A DNA stretch of 64,000 bases from Halieaceae bacterium (GCA_902547755.1 CACCPA010000008.1:48379-112378), one strand, 5' to 3'; positions 39,708-50,909 are shown, counted from the stretch's first letter. The notes: generated by a model from the letters alone, not told the origin. Program-made: numbers and translations.

Positions 39708-40637
39708 TTAGTTAGGCGTGCGCCGTAAATAACTGGCAGGGTCGACCGGACGGCCGTTTTTGTGAACTTCAAAGTGAACGTGTGGGCCGGTAGAGCGACC
39801 ACTGTTTCCCATGAGGGCAACGACGTCACCACGACGCACCATATCGCCCACTTTGACGAGATTCTCTTGGTTGTGTGCATACCGGGTAATGACACCATCA
39901 CCATGGGCAACTTCAACCATCTTGCCGTAGCCATAGCGTTCACCGCTCCAGCTGACGACGCCACTGGCAACAGCGACAATGTTTGAGCCAGCTTTACCGG
40001 CAAAATCGACGCCTTCATGCCAGGCCTTCTCGCCACTGAACGGATCAATCCGCGTACCATAACGCGACGACAGCCAGCCTGACAAAATGGGGCGACCCGA
40101 CGGTGTTGCGTCGCTCTTGACCTGCTCGCCTTGGATCAGCTCAGAGAGGATATCGAGCTGAACTTCACGATCGTCAAGCGCCGTGCTCAAAGCAAACAGC
40201 TCACCCTCGAGCGCCGGAATAAGCTCACGCGCGTCTTCCTGTGAGGTCATCAACGGACCACCGAGGGCAGGCGCCATATCAAAGTTGAACTCGCCGGGCT
40301 CGAGCCCAGCACTTTGAGTCAGGTTCATGCCAACAGCATCGAGCCGTGTTACCCGACTCTGCAGCTCAGCAAGCAGCAGTGTCATGGACTCTAGTCGACG
40401 CTCCGCTTCTACAGCCATATCCGCCAGCGCTTCCGCGCGCTCTCGCGCTTCCTCAGCTGCCAGAGTCTCCTCGGCGGCTTGCGCTCTTGCCATACCTTTC
40501 TTCATACCGAACTCATAACTGAGCCCTGCCAGCGAGACTGGCAATCCAATCAAAAACGCCGAGACAACCACGCGCGTCCACCGTCTAATTTCGACGGTTT
40601 TCGAGGGTCCCTCATTGTTGATCAGAATGAATTTCAC
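39708..40637 (-). CDS. M23 family metallopeptidase (LytM domain), membrane-anchored
   Basis: The 309-residue protein has an N-terminal membrane helix (about residues 24-42), a coiled-coil rich in Ala/Glu/Arg (about 48-100), and a C-terminal LytM domain with WHEGVDFAGKAGSNIVAVASGVV (first zinc His and Asp) and HVHFEVHKNGRPVDPASYL (catalytic His and zinc His). It should be active on peptidoglycan or be an amidase activator from the periplasmic side. It lies between lpxC and secA, as in Pseudomonas-like genomes, within the wall and division region. Confidence 0.92.
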   Translation of the reverse strand: MKFILINNEGPSKTVEIRRWTRVVVSAFLIGLPVSLAGLSYEFGMKKGMARAQAAEETLAAEEARERAEALADMAVEAERRLESMTLLLAELQSRVTRLDAVGMNLTQSAGLEPGEFNFDMAPALGGPLMTSQEDARELIPALEGELFALSTALDDREVQLDILSELIQGEQVKSDATPSGRPILSGWLSSRYGTRIDPFSGEKAWHEGVDFAGKAGSNIVAVASGVVSWSGERYGYGKMVEVAHGDGVITRYAHNQENLVKVGDMVRRGDVVALMGNSGRSTGPHVHFEVHKNGRPVDPASYLRRTPN

Positions 40638-40730
40638 AGGTGTTGCAGACGTCTATTTCAATTGCGCCACTATGCCAGAGTTACAGGCCCTGTGAAAGCA
40701 AAGAGTTGACGACTGTGATCTACCGCGAGA

Positions 40731-41651
40731 TTAAGCGGGAGCGTAGGTAAGGAACGGTTGCTGGTATGAAATTGGTGCATCTTCGATGTCTTCGAAAGTC
40801 ACCATTTCCCAAGCTTCTTTGTCGGCAATTAGGGTGCGCAATGCCAGGTTGTTCAACGCGTGACCCGACTTGAAAGCGCGATATTCACCAATGAGGCTAT
40901 AGCCAAGGAGATAGAGGTCACCAATCGCATCGAGCACCTTATGTTTAACGAACTCATCGTCGTACCGGAGGCCGCCATTGTTAAGGACCTTGTAGTCATC
41001 AATAACAAGCGCATTATCCATGCTGCCGCCACGCGCAAGGCCCTTTGATCGCAAATATTCAATCTCTTCCACGAAACCAAAGGTACGCGCACGACTGACC
41101 TCGCGAACGAAAGACGTCGTCGAGAAATCAATTTCTGCGGTCGCAGCGCGGTGCTTGAAGACCGGGTGATCAAAATCGATTCCAAACGAAATTTTGAAGC
41201 CTTCCATCGGTAGGAAAGTCGCTTTCTTGTCACCATCAGTGACGGTGACTTCTCGCTTCACGCGAATAAACTTCTTAGGCGCGTGTTGCTCAACAATACC
41301 GGCACTCTGAAGCAGGAAGACAAAGGGAGCCGCGCTACCGTCCATGATGGGGATTTCAGGGGCGGTCACATCCACATAGGCATTATCGACACCCAAGCCT
41401 GCCATGGCAGAGAGCAGGTGTTCGATCGTGGAGACGCGGGCTTCTCCATGAATGAGACAAGTCGACAACGTCGTCTCACCAACCAGGTCAGCTCGAGCGG
41501 GGATCTCGGCTGCGGGGTTCAGGTCAGTGCGACGAAATACAATACCCGTGTCTACAGGCGCAGGAGAAAGTGTCAGCAACACCTTCTCGCCTGTGTGCAA
41601 GCCGACACCTGTCGCCTTGATCGAGTTTCGCAATGTTCGTTGTCGTATCAT
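40731..41651 (-). CDS. lpxC: UDP-3-O-acyl-N-acetylglucosamine deacetylase LpxC
   Basis: The 306-residue zinc enzyme starts with [23 protein letters not shown]. It has [22 protein letters not shown] (zinc His), [16 protein letters not shown] (zinc His and Asp) and [16 protein letters not shown] (catalytic His). It performs the committed step of lipid A synthesis in the cytosol. It follows ftsZ after an 80-base gap, the usual end of the dcw cluster. Confidence 0.97.
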   Translation of the reverse strand: MIRQRTLRNSIKATGVGLHTGEKVLLTLSPAPVDTGIVFRRTDLNPAAEIPARADLVGETTLSTCLIHGEARVSTIEHLLSAMAGLGVDNAYVDVTAPEIPIMDGSAAPFVFLLQSAGIVEQHAPKKFIRVKREVTVTDGDKKATFLPMEGFKISFGIDFDHPVFKHRAATAEIDFSTTSFVREVSRARTFGFVEEIEYLRSKGLARGGSMDNALVIDDYKVLNNGGLRYDDEFVKHKVLDAIGDLYLLGYSLIGEYRAFKSGHALNNLALRTLIADKEAWEMVTFEDIEDAPISYQQPFLTYAPA

Positions 41652-41731
41652 TCCTTTGCCTTTTTCATAGGGCAGTCACCTGGAGAGCACACGGCTCTCT
41701 GCCGGTCATCGTGTCATCCAGCTCAATCAGC

Positions 41732-42892
41732 TCAATCAGCTTGGCGACGCAAGAATGCAGGAATATCGAAATATCCCTCTTCGCTGCTTTCCTCTACCGC
41801 AACCGCTTGACCGCCGGTAGCAACCCGGTGGCGTTTCGCGGGGGGCAGATCATACCCTTCATAGGCAGGTGTCGTCGATGCTGCTGCACGCATTGGCGCG
41901 ACGGCGTCCACCTTTTTCAGGACAGGGCGGCTCTGTTCAACGCCCAAACCTGTTGCGACCACGGTCACTTTCAGCTCGTCGGTCATTGTCGGATCGATAA
42001 CGGTTCCGATAACAACTGTTGCGTCATCACAGGCAATCTCTTCAATCGCCTCACCCACCTCTGAGAACTCACCCAGTGACAAGTCGAGCCCTGCGGTGAT
42101 GTTTACCAGCAGGCCCTTAGCACCGCTCAGATCGATGTCGTCCAAGAGCGGGCTGTTGATAGATCGCTCGGCGGCCTCACGCGCCCGACCCTCGCCGGTG
42201 GCTGTACCAGTACCCATCATGGCAGAGCCCATTTCCGACATGACAGTTTTCACATCCGCGAAGTCGACGTTGATCATACCGGGACGGATGATGAGATCCG
42301 CAATACCTTGCACCGCGCCAAACAACACGTCGTTGGCCTCTTTGAACGCATCGAGCAGGCTCGTGCTCTTGCCCATAACCTCGAGAAGCTTCTCGTTAGG
42401 TACCGTGATAAGCGAATCCACGTGCTGTTCCAACTCTTTGAGGCCTTCTTCTGCAATCGACAGACGCTTTCGGCCCTCAAAACTGAAGGGGCGTGTCACA
42501 ACAGCCACCGTCAAAATACCCATGTCACGCGCTACTTCAGCGACAATCGGTGCTCCGCCAGTACCTGTGCCACCACCCATGCCAGCGGTCACAAATACCA
42601 TATCGGCGCCGTGCAATGCCTCGGCAATACGGTCACGATCCTCGAGGGCGGCCGCACGGCCAATCTCTGGATTTGCGCCTGCGCCCAGACCCTTGGTAAT
42701 CGAACTACCTAACTGCAGTACCGTCTTAGAGTCGATATCTGCTAGCGCCTGAGAATCAGTATTCGCACAGATAAAATCGACACCCTCGATGTCGTGCTCC
42801 ATCATGTGACGGACTGCGTTACCACCGCCGCCACCAACACCGATCACTTTGATAACCGCGTTTTGCGGTGCGTTGTCTACTAGTTCAAACAT
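41732..42892 (-). CDS. ftsZ: Cell division protein FtsZ
   Basis: This tubulin homologue of 386 residues has the GTP signature GGGTGTGGAPIVAEVA at about residues 104-119, the T7 loop INVDFADVKTVM, and the conserved C-terminal peptide YFDIPAFLRRQAD, which binds FtsA and ZipA. The frame extends to 42943, but ATG 42892 has GGGGAGAAAG nearby and gives the family start MFELVDN. It polymerises into the division ring. It follows ftsA in the dcw order. Confidence 0.98.
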   Translation of the reverse strand: MFELVDNAPQNAVIKVIGVGGGGGNAVRHMMEHDIEGVDFICANTDSQALADIDSKTVLQLGSSITKGLGAGANPEIGRAAALEDRDRIAEALHGADMVFVTAGMGGGTGTGGAPIVAEVARDMGILTVAVVTRPFSFEGRKRLSIAEEGLKELEQHVDSLITVPNEKLLEVMGKSTSLLDAFKEANDVLFGAVQGIADLIIRPGMINVDFADVKTVMSEMGSAMMGTGTATGEGRAREAAERSINSPLLDDIDLSGAKGLLVNITAGLDLSLGEFSEVGEAIEEIACDDATVVIGTVIDPTMTDELKVTVVATGLGVEQSRPVLKKVDAVAPMRAAASTTPAYEGYDLPPAKRHRVATGGQAVAVEESSEEGYFDIPAFLRRQAD

Positions 42893-42943
42893 AGTCTTTC
42901 TCCCCGTTTGAAAGTGTCCGGTTTCCCGGTTTTCCCCTATCAA

Positions 42944-44179
42944 TCAAAAGTTGCTGCCAAACCAATTGCGCAACCCACCCAGCATGCTGCTGGCCTTCTG
43001 ACGACCCGCAGCAAGCTGCGCACCCTCATGAAGTTCTTTTGCACCCGACAACAACAGCCCAACGGCAGTTGCATAAATCGGGTTTCGAATAATGTCGTGC
43101 ATGCCCCGTGTGTACTGAGGCGCACCTACACGCACGGGCATGTGGAAAATCTCTTCAGCGAGTTCCACAACGCCCTCCATCTTTGAGGTACCGCCCGTCA
43201 GTACAACGCCTGCAGGTATCAACTCTTCGAAACCCGAGCGGCGGATTTCTCCTTGGATCAAGGTAAAGAGCTCGTCGTAACGTGGCTCCACGACCTCAGC
43301 TAATGACTGACGTGACAGATCCCGCGGCGGCCGATCGCCGACGCTGGGCACCTTGATGGTCTCCTCCGGGCCTGTGAGCTGTGCAAGCGCGCAGGCGTAT
43401 CGGATTTTGATTTCCTCAGCGTGTTGCGTTGGCGTTCGAAGTGCCATCGCGATGTCACTGGTGACCTGATCACCCGCAATCGGAATCACACCGGTGTGGC
43501 GAATCGAGCCCTCAGTGAAAATCGCGATATCGGATGTGCCGCCACCAATATCGACCATGCATACCCCGAGATCGCTCTCGTCATCGGTGATGACGGAATG
43601 GCTCGACGCCAACTGCTCTAAAACGATGGCATCCACTTCTAAACCACAGCGCTGAACGCACTTCTCAATGTTTTGGGCCGCTGTTTCTGCGCAGGTCACC
43701 AGGTGCACCTTTGCCTCCAAGCGAACACCTGACATTCCCAGTGGCTCCTTGATGCCGCCCTGGTTATCAATCACATATTCCTGTGGAAGCACGTGCAGGA
43801 TCTTCTGGTCCGCAGGGATGGCTACTGCCTGCGCCGCGTCAATGACGCGATCGATGTCGGCCCGCTCAACTTCGCGATCCTTGATCGCAACAATGCCGTG
43901 GGAATTCATCGATCGGATGTGGTTGCCCGCGATACCAACATAAACGGAGTGAATCTGACAGCCCGCCATCAACTCCGCTTCTTCCACCGCTCGCTGAATG
44001 GCGTTAACCGTTGATTCAATATTGACGACAACGCCCTTCTTCAGTCCTTTCGAAGGATGCGATCCAATGCCAATAATATCGATGGTGCCATCGGTATCGA
44101 TTTCACCAACCACAGCAACAACCTTGGACGTTCCTATATCCAGTCCGACGATCATTCGCTTTTCTTCACTTGCTGCCAT
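42944..44179 (-). CDS. ftsA: Cell division protein FtsA
   Basis: This actin-like protein of 411 residues starts with MIVGLDIGTSKVVAVVGEI (phosphate-1 loop). It has a 1C domain (about 85-165), VDIGGGTSDIAIF (phosphate-2), and VLTGGTSKMEGVVELAEEIF (adenosine). The C-terminal amphipathic helix GLRNWFGSNF anchors it to the membrane and tethers FtsZ. The start shares one base with the ftsQ stop. Confidence 0.97.
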   Translation of the reverse strand: MAASEEKRMIVGLDIGTSKVVAVVGEIDTDGTIDIIGIGSHPSKGLKKGVVVNIESTVNAIQRAVEEAELMAGCQIHSVYVGIAGNHIRSMNSHGIVAIKDREVERADIDRVIDAAQAVAIPADQKILHVLPQEYVIDNQGGIKEPLGMSGVRLEAKVHLVTCAETAAQNIEKCVQRCGLEVDAIVLEQLASSHSVITDDESDLGVCMVDIGGGTSDIAIFTEGSIRHTGVIPIAGDQVTSDIAMALRTPTQHAEEIKIRYACALAQLTGPEETIKVPSVGDRPPRDLSRQSLAEVVEPRYDELFTLIQGEIRRSGFEELIPAGVVLTGGTSKMEGVVELAEEIFHMPVRVGAPQYTRGMHDIIRNPIYATAVGLLLSGAKELHEGAQLAAGRQKASSMLGGLRNWFGSNF

Positions 44180-44961
44180 TACCGACCTCCCTGCTCCCGC
44201 GCCACTGTGGTCACTGCAAAACTCTGTTCCCGGCGTAGAACCGCTGCGCCGCGCTCATAACGAAAATCAATTCGCGCAATCGAATTCGCGGAATCCTCAC
44301 TTTCGAGTAAGGCAACGAAACGACGCACGCGCTGTGCGAAATCCTTATCGCCAAATTGCACCTCGGTGCCGTCGGTCAGTTCAGCACTCACCTGACCGAG
44401 ACGGTCCTCATTCAGTGCGGCCACTGCCAGGCCGTGCGACATCAAAAGCATTTGGAATAATTTGAAATGCTCGATCAGTACCGGTGGCTTGTTCTGATCG
44501 CTCCAGAGCATGGGTAGCTCCGCGTATCGCGTCATCAATTCACCGTCGAAGATGAAGCCGTTCTGATTGATGTAAGAGGCATCGCCCCAGCGAGCAATTG
44601 GCTGTTGTTCTGTCACGTGAACTCTGATCGTGCCAGGCCACTCCCTGCGCACATTGGCGTCATACACCCAGGGTAATGACTCGATTTCCTCGCGAATTGC
44701 TGCTAGATCAGTTAGCAGGAATCCGTTCTCTACTTGAGGTGCGATGACACTCTCAAGATCACGTCGATCGACATGGCGCATCTCGCCCGTAATCGCAATT
44801 GCCTCAACCGGCATGTCGGTCGCAAGCTTGGTGGCAAAACCTAGAAGCCCCGCCATGGTTATCAATGAAATGGCTGTCATAACCCGCTTCACGCCACGAA
44901 CAAAGCGCTGCCATCGACCGACAGCGAGTGCTTTCTGATCTCGTGAGACATCACGCGCCAT
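44179..44961 (-). CDS. ftsQ: Cell division protein FtsQ
   Basis: The 260-residue bitopic protein has a basic N-terminus, one membrane helix (about residues 28-47), a POTRA domain with EAIAITGEMRHVDRRDLESVI (about 52-110), and a C-terminal FtsQ beta domain ending before the ftsA start. ATG 44961 has a strong GGAGG six bases upstream and overlaps the ddlB end by 11 bases. It recruits FtsB and FtsL to the septum. Confidence 0.95.
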   Translation of the reverse strand: MARDVSRDQKALAVGRWQRFVRGVKRVMTAISLITMAGLLGFATKLATDMPVEAIAITGEMRHVDRRDLESVIAPQVENGFLLTDLAAIREEIESLPWVYDANVRREWPGTIRVHVTEQQPIARWGDASYINQNGFIFDGELMTRYAELPMLWSDQNKPPVLIEHFKLFQMLLMSHGLAVAALNEDRLGQVSAELTDGTEVQFGDKDFAQRVRRFVALLESEDSANSIARIDFRYERGAAVLRREQSFAVTTVAREQGGR

Positions 44962-45874
44962 GACGCACCTCCATCGAGCCAAGGTAGATCGCATTAAGTA
45001 CGTCGGTAAAAGACATCCCGGCAGCCGCAGCAGCCTTCGGTACCAAGCTATGCTCAGTCATACCAGGAACAGTATTCACCTCGAGTAACTGCCACCCCGA
45101 TACACCGCGCATGAGATCTACACGACCCCATACCTCAGCGCTCGAGGCCTCGAATGCCTCCAGAGCCAAGGCCTGAAGCGCCAACGTCTCCTCTTCACTG
45201 AGCGGCGCCGGACACTCGAATTGCGTAGTACCCGACACATATTTCGCGTCGAAGTCATAGAAGTCCGCGGCGGGAATGATCTTTATGGGCGGCAGTGGCT
45301 GACCGCGTAAAATGGCCACCGTGAATTCATCGCCCTGAACCAACGACTCTGCCATTACCGCGACGCCCGACTCAGACGCTTTAGCCAAAGCGCACTCCAG
45401 CGAGCTCACATCGTTAGCCTTCGACATGCCCACCGATGATCCCTCTGAGACCGGCTTCACAAACACAGGGCCCAGTCGATCGATGACTGCAGCGAGGTCA
45501 AAACTGGCATCAATGATCTCGAAGTCTGGCGTGGGTAGCCCTAGACTCTGCCAGACGCGCTTAGTTTTGGCTTTGTCCATGCACAGCGCACTGCCCACGA
45601 CACCGGATCCTGAATAGTGAACCCCTAGGGACTCGAGCAGCCCCTGAATCTGACCATCTTCACCGCCCACGCCGTGTAGCAAATTGAAGACGAAGGTTTC
45701 GATGGGTAGATCTCGGTGCCAGCCTTTTGTAGCCGTATCGAGGCGGGTAACACGAGCGCCCGCCACTTCCAGCGCATCGGCCACCGCAGTACCGCTCTTT
45801 ATCGAAATCTCACGCTCAGCAGAATCGCCGCCCATCAAGACCGTCACGTTCACGTTTTGGAGGTCATCGTTCAT
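44951..45874 (-). CDS. ddlB: D-alanine--D-alanine ligase
   Basis: The 307-residue ATP-grasp enzyme has [17 protein letters not shown] at the N-terminus, [35 protein letters not shown] (first-substrate region), [17 protein letters not shown] (ATP), and [20 protein letters not shown] (magnesium Glu and Asn). It makes the D-Ala-D-Ala dipeptide for MurF. ATGA overlap with murC indicates coupling. Confidence 0.96.
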   Translation of the reverse strand: MNDDLQNVNVTVLMGGDSAEREISIKSGTAVADALEVAGARVTRLDTATKGWHRDLPIETFVFNLLHGVGGEDGQIQGLLESLGVHYSGSGVVGSALCMDKAKTKRVWQSLGLPTPDFEIIDASFDLAAVIDRLGPVFVKPVSEGSSVGMSKANDVSSLECALAKASESGVAVMAESLVQGDEFTVAILRGQPLPPIKIIPAADFYDFDAKYVSGTTQFECPAPLSEEETLALQALALEAFEASSAEVWGRVDLMRGVSGWQLLEVNTVPGMTEHSLVPKAAAAAGMSFTDVLNAIYLGSMEVRHGA

Positions 45875-47304
45875 GACAACACCTCCAGCGACTCTGCGTC
45901 TGACAGAAGTTTCGACAATCTACCGATGTTTCCTGCGCCCTGCATGATGAGCACATCGCCATCTTCCAGGAACTTAGCCAAGCGCGCCGGTAATTGACCG
46001 TTATCACTCAACAACACCGGATCAATCCATCCTGCTTGGCGAATGCTTCGTGCCAGCGAACGACTATCCGCGCCCGGAATTTCGTCCTCGCCGGCGGAGT
46101 ACACCTCAAGAAGAACGAGTCCATTCAAGGTTGATAACACCTCGACGAAATCGTCGTAGCAGTCCCGCGTACGGCTATAGCGATGAGGCTGAAACACCAT
46201 GACCAGGCGTTTATCGGGATACGCCTGACGGGCCGCATTAATAGTGGCCTTGAGCTCTGTTGGGTGATGACCGTAGTCATCCACCAACAAAGCCTTGCCT
46301 CCCTGCCAGGAAATGTCACCAAGAACAGAGAAGCGCCGGCCGACGCCCTCAAACCCCACCAGACCGCGAACGATCGCATCAACGCTGACGCCCAGCTCTG
46401 AGCAGACCGCAACGGCGGCCGCCGCGTTCAACGCGTTATGTACACCGGGCATAGGCAGGCGAATACTTAATGAATCACCCAGCGCCTTTCGATTTAGGGT
46501 GAAATGACTCTCAGTACCCGAGAATGTCAGTGCTTCTAGTCGGAAGTCAGCATCGTCCGCAAAACCATACGTCACGACCTGGCGGGTAATGTTTGGTAGC
46601 AGCTCGCGAACACCCGGATCGTCCAGACACACCAGCGCCACACCATAGAAAGGTAGGTTGTGAAGGAACTCGATAAACGCCTGGTGATAAGACCTTACAT
46701 CGCCCTCGTAGTGCTCCATGTGGTCGGGCTCTACGTTGGTAATGACCGACATCATAGGCAGCAGATGCAGGAATGAGGCATCGCTCTCATCAGCTTCAAC
46801 AACCAAGTAATCACTCGCACCCAACTGAGCATTAGTGCCTAGGTTGTTGAGCACGCCACCAATAACAAACGTCGGGTCCAGACCCGCCTCGGCCATCAAC
46901 GACGCAATCAGACTGGTGGTCGTTGTTTTCCCGTGTGTCCCTGCCACAGCAATACTGAAGCGATAGCGCATGAGCTCAGCCAGCATCTCCGCTCTCGGGA
47001 CAATCGGTATTCGCTGCTCTCTGGCAGCTTTAATTTCGGGATTGGCCTCGTTGATAGCGGACGACACCACGAGCACGTCCGCGCCATCGACATTAGAAGC
47101 TCTGTGTCCAATCGAAACTTCAATTCCCAGCCCGGTCAGTCGCGTCACTGACGAACTCTCCGCGATGTCAGATCCGGACACCGTGTAGTTAAGCCCGACC
47201 AGAACTTCAGCAATGCCGCTCATACCGGAGCCGCCAACACCGACGAAGTGGATGCGTTTAATGCGACGCATCATGGGTTCACTAGTGAGGATGGTCTCAG
47301 CCAC
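45871..47304 (-). CDS. murC: UDP-N-acetylmuramate--L-alanine ligase MurC
   Basis: The 477-residue ligase has [27 protein letters not shown] sequence at the start, the ATP loop [17 protein letters not shown], and [19 protein letters not shown] with [13 protein letters not shown]. It adds the first amino acid of the stem. The frame runs to 47322, but the best start is GTG 47304, which has GGAGG upstream and overlaps the murG stop by eight bases. Confidence 0.95.
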   Translation of the reverse strand: MAETILTSEPMMRRIKRIHFVGVGGSGMSGIAEVLVGLNYTVSGSDIAESSSVTRLTGLGIEVSIGHRASNVDGADVLVVSSAINEANPEIKAAREQRIPIVPRAEMLAELMRYRFSIAVAGTHGKTTTTSLIASLMAEAGLDPTFVIGGVLNNLGTNAQLGASDYLVVEADESDASFLHLLPMMSVITNVEPDHMEHYEGDVRSYHQAFIEFLHNLPFYGVALVCLDDPGVRELLPNITRQVVTYGFADDADFRLEALTFSGTESHFTLNRKALGDSLSIRLPMPGVHNALNAAAAVAVCSELGVSVDAIVRGLVGFEGVGRRFSVLGDISWQGGKALLVDDYGHHPTELKATINAARQAYPDKRLVMVFQPHRYSRTRDCYDDFVEVLSTLNGLVLLEVYSAGEDEIPGADSRSLARSIRQAGWIDPVLLSDNGQLPARLAKFLEDGDVLIMQGAGNIGRLSKLLSDAESLEVLS

Positions 47305-48400
47305 AGGCCACCTCCTCTGCAATTGCCACTACGTCTTGGGTAGCGTTGGGCTTCGACCAAGCGCGCGCGGCATCAGACATCTGCTTCAGTATGGGTGCAT
47401 CCGTCAAAATCCGCGTGAGAAAATCTGGAATAGCATCGCTGGCCAAGTCACCCTGGGGCACGATGCTAGCGCCACCAGCCGACATTAACGCCTCAGCATT
47501 TTTCATCTGGTGGTTATCGATGGCCTGCGGGAGTGGCACCAGCAAACTGGGCGTCCCGGTGACTGCTACCTCACTCACCGTCAACGCGCCCGCTCGGCAG
47601 ATTGCAAGATCGGCCCAGTGATAAAGCCCCGCCATATCCTCTACGAACGGCATAACCTCATACTGGTTGACGGCGACGCGACCCCAGAACTCCTCGGTAA
47701 CATCAACATGGGCAAGGCCACATTGATGCTTAATATCGATGCACGCCAGCTCATCGGCTGACAACTGGGACAATGCCTGAGGGCAGCCCTCGTTTAAGGC
47801 TAAGGCCCCCTGACTTCCACCGAGGATCGCGATACGAAGACGGCGAGACGTGCCGAACGAGGTCGGGGGGTAGGCTTTTTCGGCTACCTCGCAGAGTTCA
47901 CCACGCAAAGGATTACCTGTGACTGCAACGTCAACGTCGGCCTTGAAAGCGCCGTCAAAACCCGCCATCACGCGCGCCGCTTGGCGAGCGAGGAGTCGAT
48001 TTGTCGTACCGGCCACTGCATTTTGCTCATGGATCAACAACGGGATGCCGAGCAGTCTGGCAACGGCACCCGCAGGACCCGCGGCATAGCCACCAAACCC
48101 AATTACCATACTGGGTCGGTGACGAAGCAGCAGCGCCAGTGCTTGTACGCACGCCCACAGTAACGAAGCAATGCCTTTGACCTTGGAAGTCAAACCCTTG
48201 CCCCGCAACCCGAGCGTTTTCAGTGTATGTAGGGCGATCTGGTTGGCCGGAACAACCCTCGCCTCGAGCCCACGCGCAGTCCCGATCCAGGCGACATCCC
48301 AACCTTTAGCACGCAACCCTTCGGCTACCGCCAATCCGGGATAAACATGCCCACCTGTTCCGCCGGCCATAATCATCACGCTATGCTCGGAGGCGGTCAT
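47297..48400 (-). CDS. murG: UDP-N-acetylglucosamine--N-acetylmuramyl-(pentapeptide) transferase MurG
   Basis: The 367-residue GT28 enzyme has the N-terminal G-loop [18 protein letters not shown], the second loop [45 protein letters not shown] and [35 protein letters not shown] (UDP-GlcNAc site). It makes lipid II on the inner face of the membrane. ATG 48400 overlaps the ftsW stop (ATGA) and has AGGAGG before it; an in-frame ATG further upstream lies inside ftsW. Confidence 0.96.
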   Translation of the reverse strand: MTASEHSVMIMAGGTGGHVYPGLAVAEGLRAKGWDVAWIGTARGLEARVVPANQIALHTLKTLGLRGKGLTSKVKGIASLLWACVQALALLLRHRPSMVIGFGGYAAGPAGAVARLLGIPLLIHEQNAVAGTTNRLLARQAARVMAGFDGAFKADVDVAVTGNPLRGELCEVAEKAYPPTSFGTSRRLRIAILGGSQGALALNEGCPQALSQLSADELACIDIKHQCGLAHVDVTEEFWGRVAVNQYEVMPFVEDMAGLYHWADLAICRAGALTVSEVAVTGTPSLLVPLPQAIDNHQMKNAEALMSAGGASIVPQGDLASDAIPDFLTRILTDAPILKQMSDAARAWSKPNATQDVVAIAEEVACG

Positions 48401-49548
48401 GCGGACTTCCTCCTGGCTTGGACTTTCTTGGGCCGATGCGATCGACTTCGTTCGAGCTTCAGCAATACACCGACCATCATGCAACTGACGAACAGGCTAT
48501 TACCACCGTAGCTTATGAACGGTAGTGTCAAACCTTTAGTTGGGAGTAAACCTGAGCTAACCCCCATATTAACGAAGGCCTGCCCTGCAAAAATAAGTGC
48601 GAAGCCGAAACAGACGTAGGCTTCGAATTCGCGCTTTTCTACAAGGAAGCGATAACCCATGAAAACAATACGGCCGACAAACGCGGCAAAGAGCGCAATG
48701 ACAGCGACAGCACCAACCAATCCTGTCTCCTCGGCCCATATCGAAAAGACGAAGTCGGTATGTGCCTCTGGCAGGTAGAACAGCTTCTGAATACTGTTAC
48801 CCAAGCCAACGCCAAACCACTCGCCGCGACCGTAGGCAATCAACGACTGGATTAGCTGGAAGCCGCTGCCAAAGGGGTCACTCCAGGGGTCCTGATACGC
48901 CATCAAACGCTTCATCCGGTACGGCGCCATGACGATCATGCCGACCAAGATGGCCAGCGCGGCCGAAATGAGGCCTAAAACATTGATGAGTCGTGCACCC
49001 GCCATAAACATCATGCCAAACGCAGTTCCCAGCAGGATGACCGTGGCACCAAAATCAGGTTCCATCAGTAGCAGGCCTGCGAAGACAACGAGCACGGCGA
49101 TGGGTTTAAGCAAGCCACGCAATGCCGTTCGGAGCTCTTCACCGTGACGAACCATGAACCCGGCCAACCATAGGACGATGGCGAATTTTGCAAATTCGGA
49201 GGGTTGGAACGTCAGGGGCCCCAAGGGTATCCAGCGCTGACTACCGTTCACGATACGCCCGACCCCCGGCACCAGAACCACCACTAGCAGGCCTAACGCC
49301 AGCAGGAGGAGCCAGGGCGATGTTTGGCGCCATACAGTGACGGGGATGAGGTAAGCGGCCACACCCAGGGTGACACCAATACCCAGATACATGAGATGTC
49401 GTGTTGCGTGGTGCCACTCATCACCAAATCTAGCTTCCGACAGGCTGATAGACGCGGAGGAGATTGCGATGAGTCCGATGGAAATCAACGTCATCGCCAA
49501 AACGAGCAGCGTAGTACCCGCATAATTCTGGCGAGGTAAGGTCGCCAT
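48397..49548 (-). CDS. ftsW: SEDS glycosyltransferase FtsW
   Basis: The 383-residue polytopic protein has about ten helices, with GSQRWIPLGPLTFQPSEFAKFAIVLWLAGF (about 105-134), PEAHTDFVFSIWAEETGLVGA and LPFISYGGNSLFVSCMMVGVLLKL, all typical of FtsW/RodA. It polymerises septal glycan strands in complex with FtsI. The ATG shares one base with the murD stop and has AGGAGG seven bases upstream, one of the best Shine-Dalgarno sequences in the cluster. Confidence 0.96.
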   Translation of the reverse strand: MATLPRQNYAGTTLLVLAMTLISIGLIAISSASISLSEARFGDEWHHATRHLMYLGIGVTLGVAAYLIPVTVWRQTSPWLLLLALGLLVVVLVPGVGRIVNGSQRWIPLGPLTFQPSEFAKFAIVLWLAGFMVRHGEELRTALRGLLKPIAVLVVFAGLLLMEPDFGATVILLGTAFGMMFMAGARLINVLGLISAALAILVGMIVMAPYRMKRLMAYQDPWSDPFGSGFQLIQSLIAYGRGEWFGVGLGNSIQKLFYLPEAHTDFVFSIWAEETGLVGAVAVIALFAAFVGRIVFMGYRFLVEKREFEAYVCFGFALIFAGQAFVNMGVSSGLLPTKGLTLPFISYGGNSLFVSCMMVGVLLKLERSRSHRPKKVQARRKSA

Positions 49549-50903
49549 TAGGACACCTCCTTGCAGTCCCTTACCGCAGCTGTAAACGCATGACCACGTG
49601 CGCGATAGTCAGCAAACATGTCCAAACTGGCGCAGGCGGGTGAGAGCAACACGACATCGCCAGCAGCTGCGATATCAGTCGCGGTTCGAACCGCAGATTC
49701 CATATTGTCAGCAAACGTCTGTGGCGTTGCTGCATCGAGTGCCTCCGAAATACTCGCTGCATCGCGACCAAGTAGCACCGTATGCTTTGCATGCTGCGAT
49801 GCCGCCTTAGCCAGTGGAGCGAACGCCTGCCCCTTGCCCTCACCGCCAGCGATTAAAATAATGTTGCGACCATCCGCGAGCCCCTCGAGAGCAGCCACAG
49901 TCGCTCCAACGTTGGTGCCTTTACTGTCGTTAACAAATCGAACACCGTCTCTAACGGCGACTAGCTCGCATCGATGCGGGAGACCCTTGAGGGTGTTGAT
50001 ACCTGTTACGAGTTGCTCGAACGGCAGACCCATGGCGTGGCAAATTGCTAAAGCTGCCAACACGTTATTGACGTTGTGATCACCAACCAAAGGCACATCC
50101 GAAAGTGGATACAGCGGCTCAAACCCAAAACAGATCCAACGGGTACTCTCGTGATTACGGACGCCTAGCTGTTGAATGTCCGGTTCATTGTCACGCCACA
50201 AGGTCCATGGCACATCGCCTTTCCCGACGGGCTGTGTCAGTGAATCTCGGTAGTTCGCAACTACATGCTGCGCTCCCGCAAAGATCCGGTGCTTAGCCAG
50301 GTGATACAGCGGCATCGAGTGATGCCGGTCCAGGTGATCGGGCGACAGATTAAGGACAGCCGCAACCGCGAGATTCAGATCACCTGCCCGCTCTAATTGG
50401 AAGGACGAGAGCTCGAGCACGTGGGCATCGACTGGGTCTTTGAGCAACTCAAGCGCGGGCGTCCCCAAATTCCCACCAATCGAGACATTGAGACCACACG
50501 ATGTCAGCAACTGCCCCACGAAGGTCGTCACTGTTGATTTGCCGTTGGAGCCCGTAATACCAATAACTGGCGCTTGGGCCTCGCTCACAAATAGGTCGAT
50601 GTCGCCGCGTACTTCGATATTGAGCGACTGCGCCAACCCGATCACAGCCGAATCCATTGCAATTCCCGGCGAAGCGATCAGTAGATCAACCTGCTTAAGA
50701 ACGGTCTCGCTGATCTCTCCGAAGTGTGCCTCAACGCCCTCAAGTTCACGACGCAAGAAGAGGTCGTTGGCAAGGTCAGCTCGCGTATCCATGGCAATAA
50801 ACGGTATGCCTTGTGCCTTCCAGTAACGCGCAACGGAGCGGCCGGTATGACCCATACCGAGAACGCCGCGTCGAACCGAACTGGAAATAAGCTCAGGCAT
50901 CAT
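49548..50903 (-). CDS. murD: UDP-N-acetylmuramoylalanine--D-glutamate ligase MurD
   Basis: The 451-residue ligase has a UDP-binding Rossmann domain (VLGMGHTGRSVARYW), the ATP loop GITGSNGKSTVTTFVG, LNLSPDHLDRHHSMPLYHLAKHRIF, and RFVNDSKGTNVGATVAALEGL with GGEGKG. It adds D-glutamate to UDP-MurNAc-L-Ala. Two ATG codons lie in tandem at the start. It follows mraY by six bases. Confidence 0.96.
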   Translation of the reverse strand: MMPELISSSVRRGVLGMGHTGRSVARYWKAQGIPFIAMDTRADLANDLFLRRELEGVEAHFGEISETVLKQVDLLIASPGIAMDSAVIGLAQSLNIEVRGDIDLFVSEAQAPVIGITGSNGKSTVTTFVGQLLTSCGLNVSIGGNLGTPALELLKDPVDAHVLELSSFQLERAGDLNLAVAAVLNLSPDHLDRHHSMPLYHLAKHRIFAGAQHVVANYRDSLTQPVGKGDVPWTLWRDNEPDIQQLGVRNHESTRWICFGFEPLYPLSDVPLVGDHNVNNVLAALAICHAMGLPFEQLVTGINTLKGLPHRCELVAVRDGVRFVNDSKGTNVGATVAALEGLADGRNIILIAGGEGKGQAFAPLAKAASQHAKHTVLLGRDAASISEALDAATPQTFADNMESAVRTATDIAAAGDVVLLSPACASLDMFADYRARGHAFTAAVRDCKEVS

Positions 50904-50909
50904 TCAGTC

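Noticed and set aside
41283..41810. Long plus-strand frame opposite lpxC and the lpxC-ftsZ gap
   Set aside because: It is a shadow of lpxC with no protein-like hydrophobic pattern; the same holds for the other long frames opposite ftsZ, ftsA, secA and murG.
48401..48484. Upstream extension of the murG frame by 28 residues
   Set aside because: It overlaps ftsW; ATG 48400 has a strong Shine-Dalgarno sequence and the ATGA overlap typical of this cluster.
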